A stretch of DNA of 64,000 nt from Lonepinella sp051851555 (GCF_051851555.1 NZ_JBPDVH010000006.1:1-64000); one strand, 5' to 3'. Shown: positions 24,703 to 34,342, counted from the first letter of the stretch. Program-made: numbers and translations. The notes: a model not told the origin generated them from the letters alone.

Positions 24703-26037
24703 TTAACAGGTTCCCCATAAATCATATTCATCTGCGTTAGTTATCGTGACGGAAAGAATGTCACCGATTTTCACCGCACTTTGGCTTATATTATCCACAT
24801 AAACCACGCCATCAATTTCAGGTGCATCTGCCATGGAACGGCCGATAATCCCGTCTTCATCAATGTCATCCACAATTACAGGTAAGGTTTTGCCAATTTT
24901 TTGCTGTAATCGTTGGGCGGAAATTTGCTGTTGGACTTCCATAAAACGTTGGAAACGTTGTTCTTTAATGTCCTCTGGCACTTGATCTGGCATTGCTGTT
25001 GCGGTAGCGCCCTCGACGGGACTAAATTTAAAGCAACCGACACGATCAAGTTGTGCCTCTTTTAAAAAGTCGAGTAATAATTCAAAATCTTCTTCTGTTT
25101 CACCTGGGAACCCTACAATAAAGGTGGAGCGCAAGGTTAATTCTGGGCAAATTTCTCGCCATTTTTTAATCCGTTCTAAAATCCGCTCTACCGAACCTGG
25201 GCGTTTCATCAATTTCAAAATTTTTGGACTGGCGTGTTGCAACGGAATATCCAAATACGGCAAAATTTGCCCCGCCGCCATTAAAGGGATTAATTCATCC
25301 ACGTGTGGATAAGGATAAACATAGTGCAAACGTACCCAAACTTTTAAACTGGCTAACATCTGGCAAAGGGTAATGAGATTATTTTTAATCGGCATGCCAT
25401 TCCAAAATACGGTTTTATTTTGGTTCTCTTTGCGTTGATCGAGCGAATAAGCTGAAGTATCTTGTGATACCACCAACAATTCTTTTACCCCCGAATCCAC
25501 TAAGCGTTTGGCCTCATCTAAAATTTGGGTAATAGGACGGCTGTCTAAGTCTCCACGCATGGACGGAATAATACAAAACGTGCATTTATGATCGCAGCCC
25601 TCTGAAATTTTCAAATAGGCGTAATGTTTCGGCGTGAGTTTTACGCCTTGGCTTGGCACGAGACTCACATAAGGATTATATTCCGGTTTCGGCACATATT
25701 TATGCACATTTTCCATCACCGCCTCATAGCTATGTGGCCCTGTAATTTCCAACACTTTGGGGTGAACTTCACGGATTTTATCTTCTTTTGCCCCCAAGCA
25801 ACCGGTGACTAATACACGGCCGTTGGCCTCAAGCGCCTCGCCAATGGCCTCTAAGGATTCTTGTACGGCACTATCAATAAAACCGCAAGTATTGACGATC
25901 ACCAGATCGGCATTTTCATAAGTAGGGATAATATTGTAACCGTCAGTACGTAACTCGGTGAGAATGCGTTCGGAATCGACTAAATTTTTCGGACAACCAA
26001 GGCTAACAAAGCCAATGTTTGGCGTTTTTGATGACAT
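24703..26037 (-). CDS. rimO: Ribosomal protein S12 methylthiotransferase RimO
   Basis: RimO adds a methylthio group to an aspartate of ribosomal protein S12. The 444-residue protein has the MTTase N-terminal cluster cysteines (Cys15, Cys51, Cys80), the radical-SAM motif C148-x3-C152-x2-C155 in GCDHKCTFC, and a C-terminal TRAM-like domain. It is the first gene of a pair with ngt, nine bases downstream. This linkage is known in A. pleuropneumoniae, though a functional reason is unclear. An uptake signal lies near 24774. Confidence 0.95.
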   Translation of the reverse strand: MSSKTPNIGFVSLGCPKNLVDSERILTELRTDGYNIIPTYENADLVIVNTCGFIDSAVQESLEAIGEALEANGRVLVTGCLGAKEDKIREVHPKVLEITGPHSYEAVMENVHKYVPKPEYNPYVSLVPSQGVKLTPKHYAYLKISEGCDHKCTFCIIPSMRGDLDSRPITQILDEAKRLVDSGVKELLVVSQDTSAYSLDQRKENQNKTVFWNGMPIKNNLITLCQMLASLKVWVRLHYVYPYPHVDELIPLMAAGQILPYLDIPLQHASPKILKLMKRPGSVERILERIKKWREICPELTLRSTFIVGFPGETEEDFELLLDFLKEAQLDRVGCFKFSPVEGATATAMPDQVPEDIKEQRFQRFMEVQQQISAQRLQQKIGKTLPVIVDDIDEDGIIGRSMADAPEIDGVVYVDNISQSAVKIGDILSVTITNADEYDLWGTC

Positions 26038-26146
26038 AAATAATCTTAAAATAATGTAAAAAAATTGGGCGTATTGTACAAAAATTTTAAGGGAAAGGCG
26101 ACAAAATCAACGTAAATATTTTGTAAAGTTTGGGAAACATCGTGAA

Positions 26147-26193
26147 AAAATACCGCACTTTGAGGTTATTTTGCTAACAAAGTGCGGTATTTT
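26147..26193. terminator. Bidirectional terminator with paired uptake signals
   Basis: AATACCGCACTTTG (26149-26162) pairs with CAAAGTGCGGTATT (26178-26191), with A/T runs on both outer sides. It lies between slyD and rimO, so slyD transcripts should stop here on the minus strand. Confidence 0.8.
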
Positions 26194-26201
26194 TAAGCTG
26201 A

Positions 26202-26798
26202 TTAATGGTGGTGATGACCACAACCACAGCCGTCGTGGCTATGTTCTTCTTCATGGTGGTGATGGTGACTGCCACAACCGCAACCCTGACCTTCTTCATC
26301 CGAATCATGGTGATGACCACCGCAGCAACCGCCCTCCGCATGAATATGACCATGGGCAATTTCTTCCAAGGTGGCTTCACGGGTTGCGACCACTTCCACA
26401 GTGAAATGCAATTCTTGACCGGCTAACATATGGTTACCATCAACGACCACATCGGCATCACCCACTTCGGTAATCACAACAGGTAATGGACCCATATCCG
26501 TATCGGCAATAAAACGCATGCCCACTTCTAATTCATCTACGCCTTGGAATACCTCTTTTGGTACACGTTGCACCATATTTTCATTGTATTCGCCATAACC
26601 TTCTTCCGGTTTTACACGTACTTCAAATTTATCGCCAACTTCTTTGCCTTCTAGCGCATTCTCTAAACCAACCACTAAATTATGGTGACCTTGTAAATAG
26701 TCTAAAGGTTGATTGGCTGGCGCCTCGTCAACTAACACGCCATCTTCGGTACGCACTTGGTAAGCAATGCTTACGACCACATTTTTTGCTACTTTCAT
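26202..26798 (-). CDS. slyD: FKBP-type peptidyl-prolyl isomerase and metallochaperone SlyD
   Basis: SlyD catalyses prolyl isomerisation, acts as a chaperone and carries nickel for hydrogenase maturation in relatives. I chose the ATG at 26798 behind GGAGAA (MKVAKNVVVSIAYQ), giving 198 residues. The FKBP part contains RTEDGVLVDE, the insert-in-flap region and DGNHMLAGQELHF. The last 50 residues are rich in His, Cys and Gly (CCGGHHHDSDEEGQGCGCG), a metal-binding tail. Confidence 0.95.
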   Translation of the reverse strand: MKVAKNVVVSIAYQVRTEDGVLVDEAPANQPLDYLQGHHNLVVGLENALEGKEVGDKFEVRVKPEEGYGEYNENMVQRVPKEVFQGVDELEVGMRFIADTDMGPLPVVITEVGDADVVVDGNHMLAGQELHFTVEVVATREATLEEIAHGHIHAEGGCCGGHHHDSDEEGQGCGCGSHHHHHEEEHSHDGCGCGHHHH

Positions 26799-26856
26799 TT
26801 TTTTCTCCAATGTTAAAAAGGGGGCTATTCTATCGAAAATTCGGTCAAATAGCTAA

Positions 26857-27282
26857 CTATTCATCTTCTTCGTCAAATTCTTCTTCAAAAAATTCGCCAT
26901 CATCACCATATTCATCCTCTTCGGCATTGGGATCTTCAAAATAAGTCCCCCAACCGTCATAAATCCCGCCATGTTTTGCCACTAACGGCACGATTTCTTT
27001 TTGTTGCGCATCAATGATTTCAGGTTTGAGTTCCACTTCGGCGATAATATCGAAACAGAACAATAATTTACCGTTATCATCTTCTAATTCTTCGGCTTCT
27101 GACACTTCATATCCCGCTTTGAACGCATCCACGGCGATTTTTTCTAATTTATCAAAATCGTCGTGCGCAATATGGTGTTCAATAATATAAAGAGCGCTCG
27201 GATCGCTACCATCACGGAATAAATATTCAATAATTTCACGGGTTTCAGCTTGCAATTCTGCTGGAGTTGGATGGTTTGCCAT
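26857..27282 (-). CDS. rraB: Ribonuclease E inhibitor RraB
   Basis: The 141-residue acidic protein matches E. coli RraB: GSDPSALYIIEHHIAHDDFD, DAFKAGYEV and the strongly conserved YDGWGTYFEDPN, followed by an acidic tail. RraB binds the C-terminal scaffold of RNase E and limits its activity on some mRNAs. It stands 58 bases ahead of slyD on the same strand. Confidence 0.93.
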   Translation of the reverse strand: MANHPTPAELQAETREIIEYLFRDGSDPSALYIIEHHIAHDDFDKLEKIAVDAFKAGYEVSEAEELEDDNGKLLFCFDIIAEVELKPEIIDAQQKEIVPLVAKHGGIYDGWGTYFEDPNAEEDEYGDDGEFFEEEFDEEDE

Positions 27283-27365
27283 AATGTTTGTCCTATTTTA
27301 TGAGTGGGTAAATCGGGCTTATTTTAACACAGAAAGTGACAAAATAACCGCATGCGTATTAACAA

Positions 27366-29285
27366 TCAATAACTATCCAATTCTTCTTGTACGGCCAACC
27401 AATCCATTTCTACCATTTCCAATAGTTTTTTCACATTCACCTGCTCCGCCAAAAGTGCGGTCAATTTTTCTTTATTTTCTGGCGAATAGAGATCATTATC
27501 GGAAAGCTGTTGCTCAATCTCTGCCAACTTCTCTAATATTTTTTCCATCTGGCTTTCAAGTTGCGTGAGTTTTTTACGTAATGGTGCAGTTTGTTGCCGT
27601 AACTCGGCCTCTCGGCGTTTTTGATCTTTGCGATTTTGTTGGGAATTTTCCGAAATATCGCTGTTTTGCACCGCACTTTTATTTAATTCCTTACGTTCTT
27701 GCGTATTGATATTATTCAGCCATTTCGCATAATCGTCCAAATCACCGTGAAATTCTTCCACTTGCTTGTCATGCACCAAATAAAATTCTTCCACCGTGTT
27801 ACGTAATAAATGACGGTCGTGCGACACGACCACCAGCGAACCTTGATAATCCACTAACGCCTCCGTTAAGGCTTGTCGCATATCTAAATCAAGATGGTTA
27901 GTCGGTTCATCTAATAACAGCAAATTTGGACGTTGCCATACAATTAACGCTAACACTAATCGGGCTTTTTCGCCGCCAGAAAAGGTTTTTACGGCTTCGT
28001 TAACTTTGTCGCCGTGAAAAGCGAAACTGCCTAAATAATTGCGGCATTCTTGTTCGGTGAGTTTGTCGTCTAATTTTTGTAAATGCCACAAGGCGGATTC
28101 ATCGGCTCGTAAGGTGTCTAACTGATGTTGAGCAAAATAGCCCAGTTGCACGCCTTTGGCCAGTTGCACGTTGCCTGAAAGGGCGGTTAATTCGCCAGCT
28201 AATAATTTGATCAGCGTGGATTTCCCTGCACCGTTTTTACCAAGTAACCCAATTCTTGAACCTGGGACAAGGTTGAGTTTAATTTTTTGCAAAATTTCCA
28301 CCGCACTTTCGCCCACCCCATAGCCAGCAGCGGCTTTTTCAATCATGACTAACGGACTTGGGAGTGACAAAGGGTCTCTAAATTCAAAGGTAAAGGGATT
28401 ATCAATATGGGCAGGCGCAATTTTTTCCATACGTTCAAGGGCTTTCATGCGACTTTGAGCCTGTTTGGCTTTGGTCGCTTTGGCTTTGAAACGGTCGATA
28501 TAGCTTTGTAAATGCGCAATTTTTTCTTGTTGCTGACGGAAAAGTGCGGTCTGTTGTGAAAGTTTTTCTGCACGTTGTAATTCAAAGCTCGAATAATCAC
28601 CGGTGTATTCGTTCAGTTGCTGATTTTCAATATGTAAAATCTTATTGACGATAGGATCAAGAAAATCACGGTCGTGGGAAATTAATAACAGGGTGCCTTG
28701 ATATTGGGTCAACCAACGTTCTAGCCAAATCACCGCATCTAAATCTAAGTGGTTGGTGGGTTCGTCCAACAGCAATAAATCGGACGGACATAACAAGGCT
28801 TGTGCCAAATTCAGCCGCATTCGCCAACCACCCGAAAAGGATTTTACAGGGCGTTGCAATTCTTCTTGAGCAAAACCTAACCCATGCAACAACGCGGAGG
28901 CTCGGGATTGAATGGTCCACGCATCAATATTGTCTAACTGAGCATGAATATGTGCAATGGCATGGCCGTCATTACGTTGGTTAGCTTGCACTAACTCGGT
29001 TTGTAATTGGCAATAAAGGCGGTCGCCCTCAATCACATAATCTAAGGCTGACGTGTCTAACGCAGGTGTTTCTTGATTCACCCAAGACACCGCCCAATGA
29101 GACGGAAAATTCACATCACCGCCCTCGGGTGACATTTCTTTTTTGAGTAAAGCAAGCAAAGAAGATTTACCGCAACCGTTCTTTCCCACTAGGCCTACTT
29201 TTTGTTTTGGATTAATGGTCGCGGTGGCATTTTCGAGCAGTAAATTTTGCCCACGTTTTAAAGATAAATTTGAGAATATGATCAT
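27366..29285 (-). CDS. yheS: ABC-F ATPase of the YheS group
   Basis: The 639-residue soluble protein has two ABC domains joined by a helical linker and no membrane part. Walker A motifs are GKNGCGKSS (first) and GKNGAGKST (second), signatures FSGGW and FSGGE, and both LLLDEPTNHLDLD sequences are intact. The C-terminal 100 residues form a charged coiled coil. ABC-F proteins act on the ribosome's E site. It carries four uptake signals (near 27454, 27673, 28302 and 28542), the densest set in the window. Confidence 0.93.
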   Translation of the reverse strand: MIIFSNLSLKRGQNLLLENATATINPKQKVGLVGKNGCGKSSLLALLKKEMSPEGGDVNFPSHWAVSWVNQETPALDTSALDYVIEGDRLYCQLQTELVQANQRNDGHAIAHIHAQLDNIDAWTIQSRASALLHGLGFAQEELQRPVKSFSGGWRMRLNLAQALLCPSDLLLLDEPTNHLDLDAVIWLERWLTQYQGTLLLISHDRDFLDPIVNKILHIENQQLNEYTGDYSSFELQRAEKLSQQTALFRQQQEKIAHLQSYIDRFKAKATKAKQAQSRMKALERMEKIAPAHIDNPFTFEFRDPLSLPSPLVMIEKAAAGYGVGESAVEILQKIKLNLVPGSRIGLLGKNGAGKSTLIKLLAGELTALSGNVQLAKGVQLGYFAQHQLDTLRADESALWHLQKLDDKLTEQECRNYLGSFAFHGDKVNEAVKTFSGGEKARLVLALIVWQRPNLLLLDEPTNHLDLDMRQALTEALVDYQGSLVVVSHDRHLLRNTVEEFYLVHDKQVEEFHGDLDDYAKWLNNINTQERKELNKSAVQNSDISENSQQNRKDQKRREAELRQQTAPLRKKLTQLESQMEKILEKLAEIEQQLSDNDLYSPENKEKLTALLAEQVNVKKLLEMVEMDWLAVQEELDSY

Positions 29286-29342
29286 TTTTTATGGTATATT
29301 TTTTAAAGTTTCCTTATTTTCCTGTTTTTTAAAGGTTTTGCA

Positions 29343-29972
29343 ATGTTTGATTCGTTAATTGTGCAATTTGTGGTACTTTGGGCGGTGATTGATCCCATTG
29401 GTTCCATTCCAGTTTATCTTACCAAAACGAGCCGTTTATCTTTAGCCGATCGGCGTAAAGTGGCATTAAAAGCGGTGTTGATTGCCACAGGGATTTTGCT
29501 GTTTTTCTTAATTGCCGCACAAGGTCTTTTTGAAGCTATGCAAATTCCACTGGCGGCGTTCCAGATTGCAGGCGGTTTGGTATTGTTTTTATTTGCGTTA
29601 ACCATGATTTTTGGTGAGGGCAAACCTGAGCATGAAATGAAAATGAGCACTAATTTAAGTGAATTAGCGGTTTACCCTTTAGCCGTGCCGTCTATTGCGT
29701 CGCCTGGGGCGATGATGGCGATTGTCTTACTCACCGACAATCACCGTTTCAGTTTTTCTGCACAAGTCGTTACCACCTTTATTATGCTCGCCGTGTTGCT
29801 GATTACCTATTTATTGCTGTTGGTCGCCAACCGTGTACAAAATGTGATTGGCAATACAGGGGCATCGGTGATTAGTCGTGTGATGGGGCTGATTTTGGCG
29901 GCTGTCGCCGTGAATAATGTGTTAGTGGGGATTCAAGAATTTTTTATGACCGGCGGTATCAATTTAAGTTAA
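29343..29972 (+). CDS. MarC/YhgN-family integral membrane protein
   Basis: The 209-residue protein has about six hydrophobic segments and the family features VLWAVIDPIGSIPVYL near the start, and PLAVPSIASPGAMMAIVLL in the middle. MarC-family members are often called NAAT transporters, but their substrate is not established. It is divergent from yheS and followed after 24 bases by a gene on the same strand. Confidence 0.85.
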   Translation: MFDSLIVQFVVLWAVIDPIGSIPVYLTKTSRLSLADRRKVALKAVLIATGILLFFLIAAQGLFEAMQIPLAAFQIAGGLVLFLFALTMIFGEGKPEHEMKMSTNLSELAVYPLAVPSIASPGAMMAIVLLTDNHRFSFSAQVVTTFIMLAVLLITYLLLLVANRVQNVIGNTGASVISRVMGLILAAVAVNNVLVGIQEFFMTGGINLS

Positions 29973-29996
29973 TCATTTTATCAGCAAGGAAAAATT

Positions 29997-30836
29997 ATGT
30001 TAGACAAAAATTTTATTGGTTTAGGCGTGGCCGGTAATTTTGCCGGTCATTTGGAACAAGCGGGTGAGGCGGCAGATTTTGTGAAAGTGAAAACAGAAAG
30101 TGCGGTGCAACCCAAGGCCATTTTCCCTTTTTATGTGCCAAGTCAGCAGTTAGACGAAAGCGAAGGTTTTTTATCGGTTTACCCGATTTCTCATGATCGC
30201 TTGCAGTTTCCACTAAATGCCGATAATTTGCAAATTGAGCCAGAAATTGCGTTAATTTGCGACGTGCAATATGATAAAACCAGTCAAAAAGTCACCGCAC
30301 TTTTACCGACCCATTTTGCTGCTTACAACGATTGTTCCATTCGTCGCCCCAACGCCCACAAAATTTGTGAAAAGAAAAACTGGGGAGCCGATTCCAAAGG
30401 GATTTCGGCAACTTGGATTGCCCTTGATAGCTTTGCTACTGGCAGTAATATTGATGATTATCATATTGCCTGTTTCCACCAACGTAATGGCGTGTTAACG
30501 GAATACGGTATTGACAGCCCCGCTGCGGAATACAGTTATTTTCATCAACAATTATTAGACTGGATTGTGGATAAAATGAATCATCAGCCTGATCAGGATC
30601 CGATGAATGATATTGCCAAATTACTCAAACAAGCCAATTTTCCAAGCAAAGCTGTCATCAGTATTGGAGCCACTCGTTACACTGAATTTGGTGAAAAGAA
30701 TTTCTTGCAAGTGGGCGATGTCAGCCAAGTAGTGGTCTATAATAGTAAAAAATATTCGCACTCGCAAATTGTCGAAATGGCCGAGCAAATGCACTTCGCA
30801 CAGGATATTTCTGCGTTAGTGCAAAAAGTGGTGTAA
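29997..30836 (+). CDS. Uncharacterised protein, DUF5718-like
   Basis: The 279-residue soluble protein has no signal or membrane segment. Features include GLGVAGNFAGHLEQAGEAAD at the start and EPEIALICDVQYD, DCSIRRPNAHKICEKKNWG and a C-terminal GDVSQVVVYN. The pattern recalls DUF5718 proteins and, more weakly, the fumarylacetoacetate hydrolase fold. The function is unknown. Two uptake signals lie near 30101 and 30294. Confidence 0.6.
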   Translation: MLDKNFIGLGVAGNFAGHLEQAGEAADFVKVKTESAVQPKAIFPFYVPSQQLDESEGFLSVYPISHDRLQFPLNADNLQIEPEIALICDVQYDKTSQKVTALLPTHFAAYNDCSIRRPNAHKICEKKNWGADSKGISATWIALDSFATGSNIDDYHIACFHQRNGVLTEYGIDSPAAEYSYFHQQLLDWIVDKMNHQPDQDPMNDIAKLLKQANFPSKAVISIGATRYTEFGEKNFLQVGDVSQVVVYNSKKYSHSQIVEMAEQMHFAQDISALVQKVV

Positions 30837-30856
30837 ATAAAATAATTTGCTCACTT

Positions 30857-30872
30857 TGTGATCTTTATCAAA
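30857..30872 (+). promoter_or_regulatory. Candidate CRP site ahead of oadG
   Basis: TGTGATCTTTATCAAA matches the CRP pattern TGTGA-N6-TCACA in nine of ten positions. It lies 63 bp before the oadG start, so control of the decarboxylase by cAMP-CRP is plausible. Confidence 0.5.
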
Positions 30873-30934
30873 GATTTTATTTTCATTAAGTCGTAAGATA
30901 CAACAATGTTCTATTTCATATAAGGATGATTAAT

Positions 30935-31195
30935 ATGACCCCTGCAGAACTTTTCGGCGAAGGGATTAACCTGATGTTTTCAGGTATGGGTTTTGTGTTG
31001 GTCTTTTTGCTCATTTTAATTTGGGCGATTGGATTAATGTCAAAACTGATTACCCGATATTTCCCTGAACCTGTGGCTGTCCCCAAAACAGCACCCAATT
31101 CCACCGCACTTCAGCCTGTCAGTAACGACTTAGATCGTTTGCGTCCAGTGATTGTCGCTGCCATTGCACATCATCGTGCGACCCATTCAAATTAA
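30935..31195 (+). CDS. oadG: Oxaloacetate decarboxylase gamma chain
   Basis: The small subunit anchors the alpha chain and helps assemble the sodium pump. I chose ATG 30935, eight bases after AAGGA, giving 86 residues. It has one membrane helix (LMFSGMGFVLVFLLILIWAI) and a Pro-rich linker. oadA and oadB follow after 15 and 12 bases, so the three form an operon. An uptake signal lies near 31103. Confidence 0.92.
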   Translation: MTPAELFGEGINLMFSGMGFVLVFLLILIWAIGLMSKLITRYFPEPVAVPKTAPNSTALQPVSNDLDRLRPVIVAAIAHHRATHSN

Positions 31196-31210
31196 GAGAA
31201 GGATTTTATT

Positions 31211-33013
31211 ATGACTAAAAAAATTAAAATAACCGACGTGGTACTTCGTGACGCTCATCAATCTTTGTTTGCTACCCGTTTACGTTTAGATGATATGTTG
31301 CCGATGGCGGCGGAATTAGATGATATGGGGTATTGGTCGTTAGAAGCGTGGGGCGGTGCGACCTTTGATAGCTGTATTCGTTTTTTAGGCGAAGATCCTT
31401 GGGTGCGTTTGCGTGAGTTGAAAAAAGCCTGCCCGAAAACCCCGTTGCAAATGTTATTACGTGGACAAAATTTATTGGGCTATCGTCATTATGCCGATGA
31501 TGTGGTGGATCGCTTTGTGGAACGTTGTGTCGCTAATGGCATGAGCGTATTCCGTGTATTTGATGCGTTAAACGACCCACGTAATATGCAAGCCGCTTTG
31601 CAAGCGGTGAAAAAACACGGTGGTCACGCACAAGGGACATTGAGCTATACCACCAGCCCAGTGCATACTTTGCAAACGTGGTTAGAGGTAACAGAACAGC
31701 TACTTGAAATTGGCATTGACAGCCTTGTGATTAAAGATATGTCAGGGATTTTAAACCCAATGGCGGCTGCCGAATTAGTCGGTGAAATCAAAAAACGCTT
31801 TGATGTGCAATTACATTTGCATTGTCACTCCACCACAGGTATGGCAGAAATGGCATTATTAAAAGCGATTGAAGCAGGTGTTGATGGGGTGGATACAGCC
31901 ATTTCTTCAATGTCAGGTACTTATGGACACCCAGCTACCGAATCCATTGTGGCGACCTTACAAGGTACGGAATTTGATACGGGCTTAGATATTCCACGTT
32001 TAGAAAAAATTGCCGCGTATTTCCGTGATGTGCGGAAAAAATATGCCAAATTTGAAGGGCAGTTGCGTGGTATTGATAGTCGTATTTTGGTGGCACAAGT
32101 GCCAGGTGGTATGTTGACTAACCTTGAGGGGCAATTAAAACAACAAAATGCCAGCGATAAATTAGATTTAGTGTTGGAAGAAATTCCACGCGTGCGTAAA
32201 GATTTAGGCTATATTCCGTTAGTCACCCCGACATCACAAATTGTGGGTACGCAATCTGTTATCAACGTGTTAATGGGCGAACGTTATAAAACCATCGCCA
32301 AAGAAACCGCAGGGATTTTAAAAGGCGAATATGGTCGCACGCCAGCCCCTGTGAATGCAGAATTACAAGCTCGTGTGCTTGAGGGAGGCAAACCAATTAC
32401 CGACCGTCCAGCGGATCATATTGCCCCTGAAATGGCGAAAATTGAAGCAGAAGTGAAACAAACCGCTCAAGAAAAAGGCATTAAACTGGCTGAAAATGCG
32501 GTAGATGATGCGTTAATTGTGGCGTTATTCCCACAAATTGGTTGGAAATTCTTAGAAAATCGTGGTAATCCTGCTGCCTTTGAGCCTGCTCCGACATTAG
32601 AAAGTTCGGTGCAAAAACCAGCAGAAAAAGCCCCAGCCAAACCAGCAAGCGGTTCAGCGGTTTACACCGTGGAACTTGAGGGTAAAGCCTTTGTAGTGAA
32701 AGTGTCTGAAGGTGGCGATGTTACTCATATTGCACCGACAGCAGCTCCAGTGGCAGCCCCTGTGGCTCAAACTGCTCCAGCACCTGCTGCAAGTGGCACT
32801 GGCACCGCAGTCACCGCACCAATGGCAGGCAATATCTGGAAAGTGGTCGCCACCGAGGGGCAAACTGTCGCAGAGGGTGATGTGTTGTTTATTTTAGAAG
32901 CGATGAAAATGGAAACCGAAGTACGGGCGAACCTTGCTGGTACGGTGCGTGGTATTTGTGTGAAAGCGGGTGATTCAGTGGCTGTGGGCGACACCGTCAT
33001 GACCATTGCTTAA
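31211..33013 (+). CDS. oadA: Oxaloacetate decarboxylase alpha chain
   Basis: The alpha chain moves the carboxyl group of oxaloacetate to biotin. The 600-residue protein has the TIM-barrel carboxyltransferase domain (DVVLRDAHQSLFATRLR at 8-24, metal site LHLHCHSTTGMAEMA), a PYC-OADA conserved domain, an Ala/Pro linker and a C-terminal biotinyl domain with EAMKMETEV; the biotinylated Lys is residue 566. It works with the gamma and beta chains encoded on either side. Confidence 0.96.
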   Translation: MTKKIKITDVVLRDAHQSLFATRLRLDDMLPMAAELDDMGYWSLEAWGGATFDSCIRFLGEDPWVRLRELKKACPKTPLQMLLRGQNLLGYRHYADDVVDRFVERCVANGMSVFRVFDALNDPRNMQAALQAVKKHGGHAQGTLSYTTSPVHTLQTWLEVTEQLLEIGIDSLVIKDMSGILNPMAAAELVGEIKKRFDVQLHLHCHSTTGMAEMALLKAIEAGVDGVDTAISSMSGTYGHPATESIVATLQGTEFDTGLDIPRLEKIAAYFRDVRKKYAKFEGQLRGIDSRILVAQVPGGMLTNLEGQLKQQNASDKLDLVLEEIPRVRKDLGYIPLVTPTSQIVGTQSVINVLMGERYKTIAKETAGILKGEYGRTPAPVNAELQARVLEGGKPITDRPADHIAPEMAKIEAEVKQTAQEKGIKLAENAVDDALIVALFPQIGWKFLENRGNPAAFEPAPTLESSVQKPAEKAPAKPASGSAVYTVELEGKAFVVKVSEGGDVTHIAPTAAPVAAPVAQTAPAPAASGTGTAVTAPMAGNIWKVVATEGQTVAEGDVLFILEAMKMETEVRANLAGTVRGICVKAGDSVAVGDTVMTIA

Positions 33014-33025
33014 TTTGGAGGCAGT

Positions 33026-34327
33026 ATGGAAAGTATTATTGCTCTACTGAAAGGCACAGGTATTATGCACCTTGAATGGGGGCAAGCGGTGATGATTTTG
33101 GTGAGCCTGTTGTTATTGTGGCTTGCCATTGTGAAAAAATTTGAACCGTTGTTGTTATTACCGATTGGCTTTGGTGGCTTGTTATCGAATATTCCTGAAG
33201 CGGGCATGGCGATGACGGCATTGGATAATTTGTTACATTCAGGCACACCTGAACAACTTGCTGTGATTGCAGGAAAAATCGGTGTAGTGGCAGATCCTGT
33301 TGTAATTAAAACCGCTCTTGCGAGCTTGCCAGCCTCTGTGCAAGCACAGCTTGAAGTCACCGCTGGCGATCTTGGCTTTAGTGCAGGTATTTTAGCCCTG
33401 TTCTATAAAGTAGCGATTGGCTATGGTGTTGCGCCGCTGGTGATTTTTATGGGAGTCGGTGCCATGACGGATTTTGGTCCGTTAATTGCCAATCCAAGAA
33501 CCTTATTGCTCGGTGCGGCGGCACAATTCGGGATCTTCACTACCGTATTGGGTGCCTTGGGTTTGAACTGGTTAGGGGTAATTGATTTTACCTTGCCACA
33601 AGCTGCCTCTATCGGGATTATTGGGGGGGCAGACGGTCCAACTGCCATTTACTTAACCAGTAAACTAGCACCTGAATTATTGGGGGCGATTGCAGTGGCT
33701 GCCTATTCTTATATGGCGTTAGTCCCATTAATTCAACCGCCAATTATGAAAGCCTTAACCACCGAAACTGAACGCAAAATTCGGATGACGCAACTTCGCA
33801 ATGTGAGTAATACAGAAAAAGTGATGTTCCCAATTATCTTGTTATTATTGGTGGCATTATTATTACCTGATGCCGCCCCATTGCTCGGTATGTTCTGTTT
33901 TGGTAATTTAATGAAAGTCAGTGGCGTGGTGGATCGTTTAAGTGATACCACACAAAATGCCTTGATTAACATTGTCACCATTGTGTTAGGTTTATCGGTT
34001 GGGGCGAAATTGGTGGCAGATAAATTCTTGCAACCACAAACCCTTGGTATTTTACTGTTAGGCGTGATTGCTTTTGGTATCGGAACGGGTAGCGGTGTGT
34101 TGATGGCGAAATTGATGAACAAATTCAGCAAAAATAAAATCAACCCACTGATTGGTTCTGCTGGCGTGTCAGCCGTGCCAATGGCAGCTCGTGTTTCTAA
34201 CAAAGTAGGGTTGGAAGCCGATCATCAAAACTTCTTACTGATGCACGCCATGGGACCGAATGTGGCTGGCGTAATTGGTTCAGCCATTGCTGCAGGGGTG
34301 ATGTTGAAATACGTTGCAGCGATGTAA
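33026..34327 (+). CDS. oadB: Oxaloacetate decarboxylase beta chain (sodium pump)
   Basis: The beta chain decarboxylates carboxybiotin and exports sodium ions. The 433-residue protein is very hydrophobic, with about ten membrane segments, and contains FMGVGAMTDFGPLIANP and GIIGGADGPTAIY, a region with the essential Asp of the ion path. It closes the oadGAB operon and is followed by a terminator. Confidence 0.95.
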   Translation: MESIIALLKGTGIMHLEWGQAVMILVSLLLLWLAIVKKFEPLLLLPIGFGGLLSNIPEAGMAMTALDNLLHSGTPEQLAVIAGKIGVVADPVVIKTALASLPASVQAQLEVTAGDLGFSAGILALFYKVAIGYGVAPLVIFMGVGAMTDFGPLIANPRTLLLGAAAQFGIFTTVLGALGLNWLGVIDFTLPQAASIGIIGGADGPTAIYLTSKLAPELLGAIAVAAYSYMALVPLIQPPIMKALTTETERKIRMTQLRNVSNTEKVMFPIILLLLVALLLPDAAPLLGMFCFGNLMKVSGVVDRLSDTTQNALINIVTIVLGLSVGAKLVADKFLQPQTLGILLLGVIAFGIGTGSGVLMAKLMNKFSKNKINPLIGSAGVSAVPMAARVSNKVGLEADHQNFLLMHAMGPNVAGVIGSAIAAGVMLKYVAAM

Positions 34328-34342
34328 AATAGGATAAAAAAA

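Noticed and set aside
26205..26426. Open frames opposite the slyD His-rich tail
   Set aside because: CAC/CAT repeats leave all frames open; slyD is clearly the real gene.
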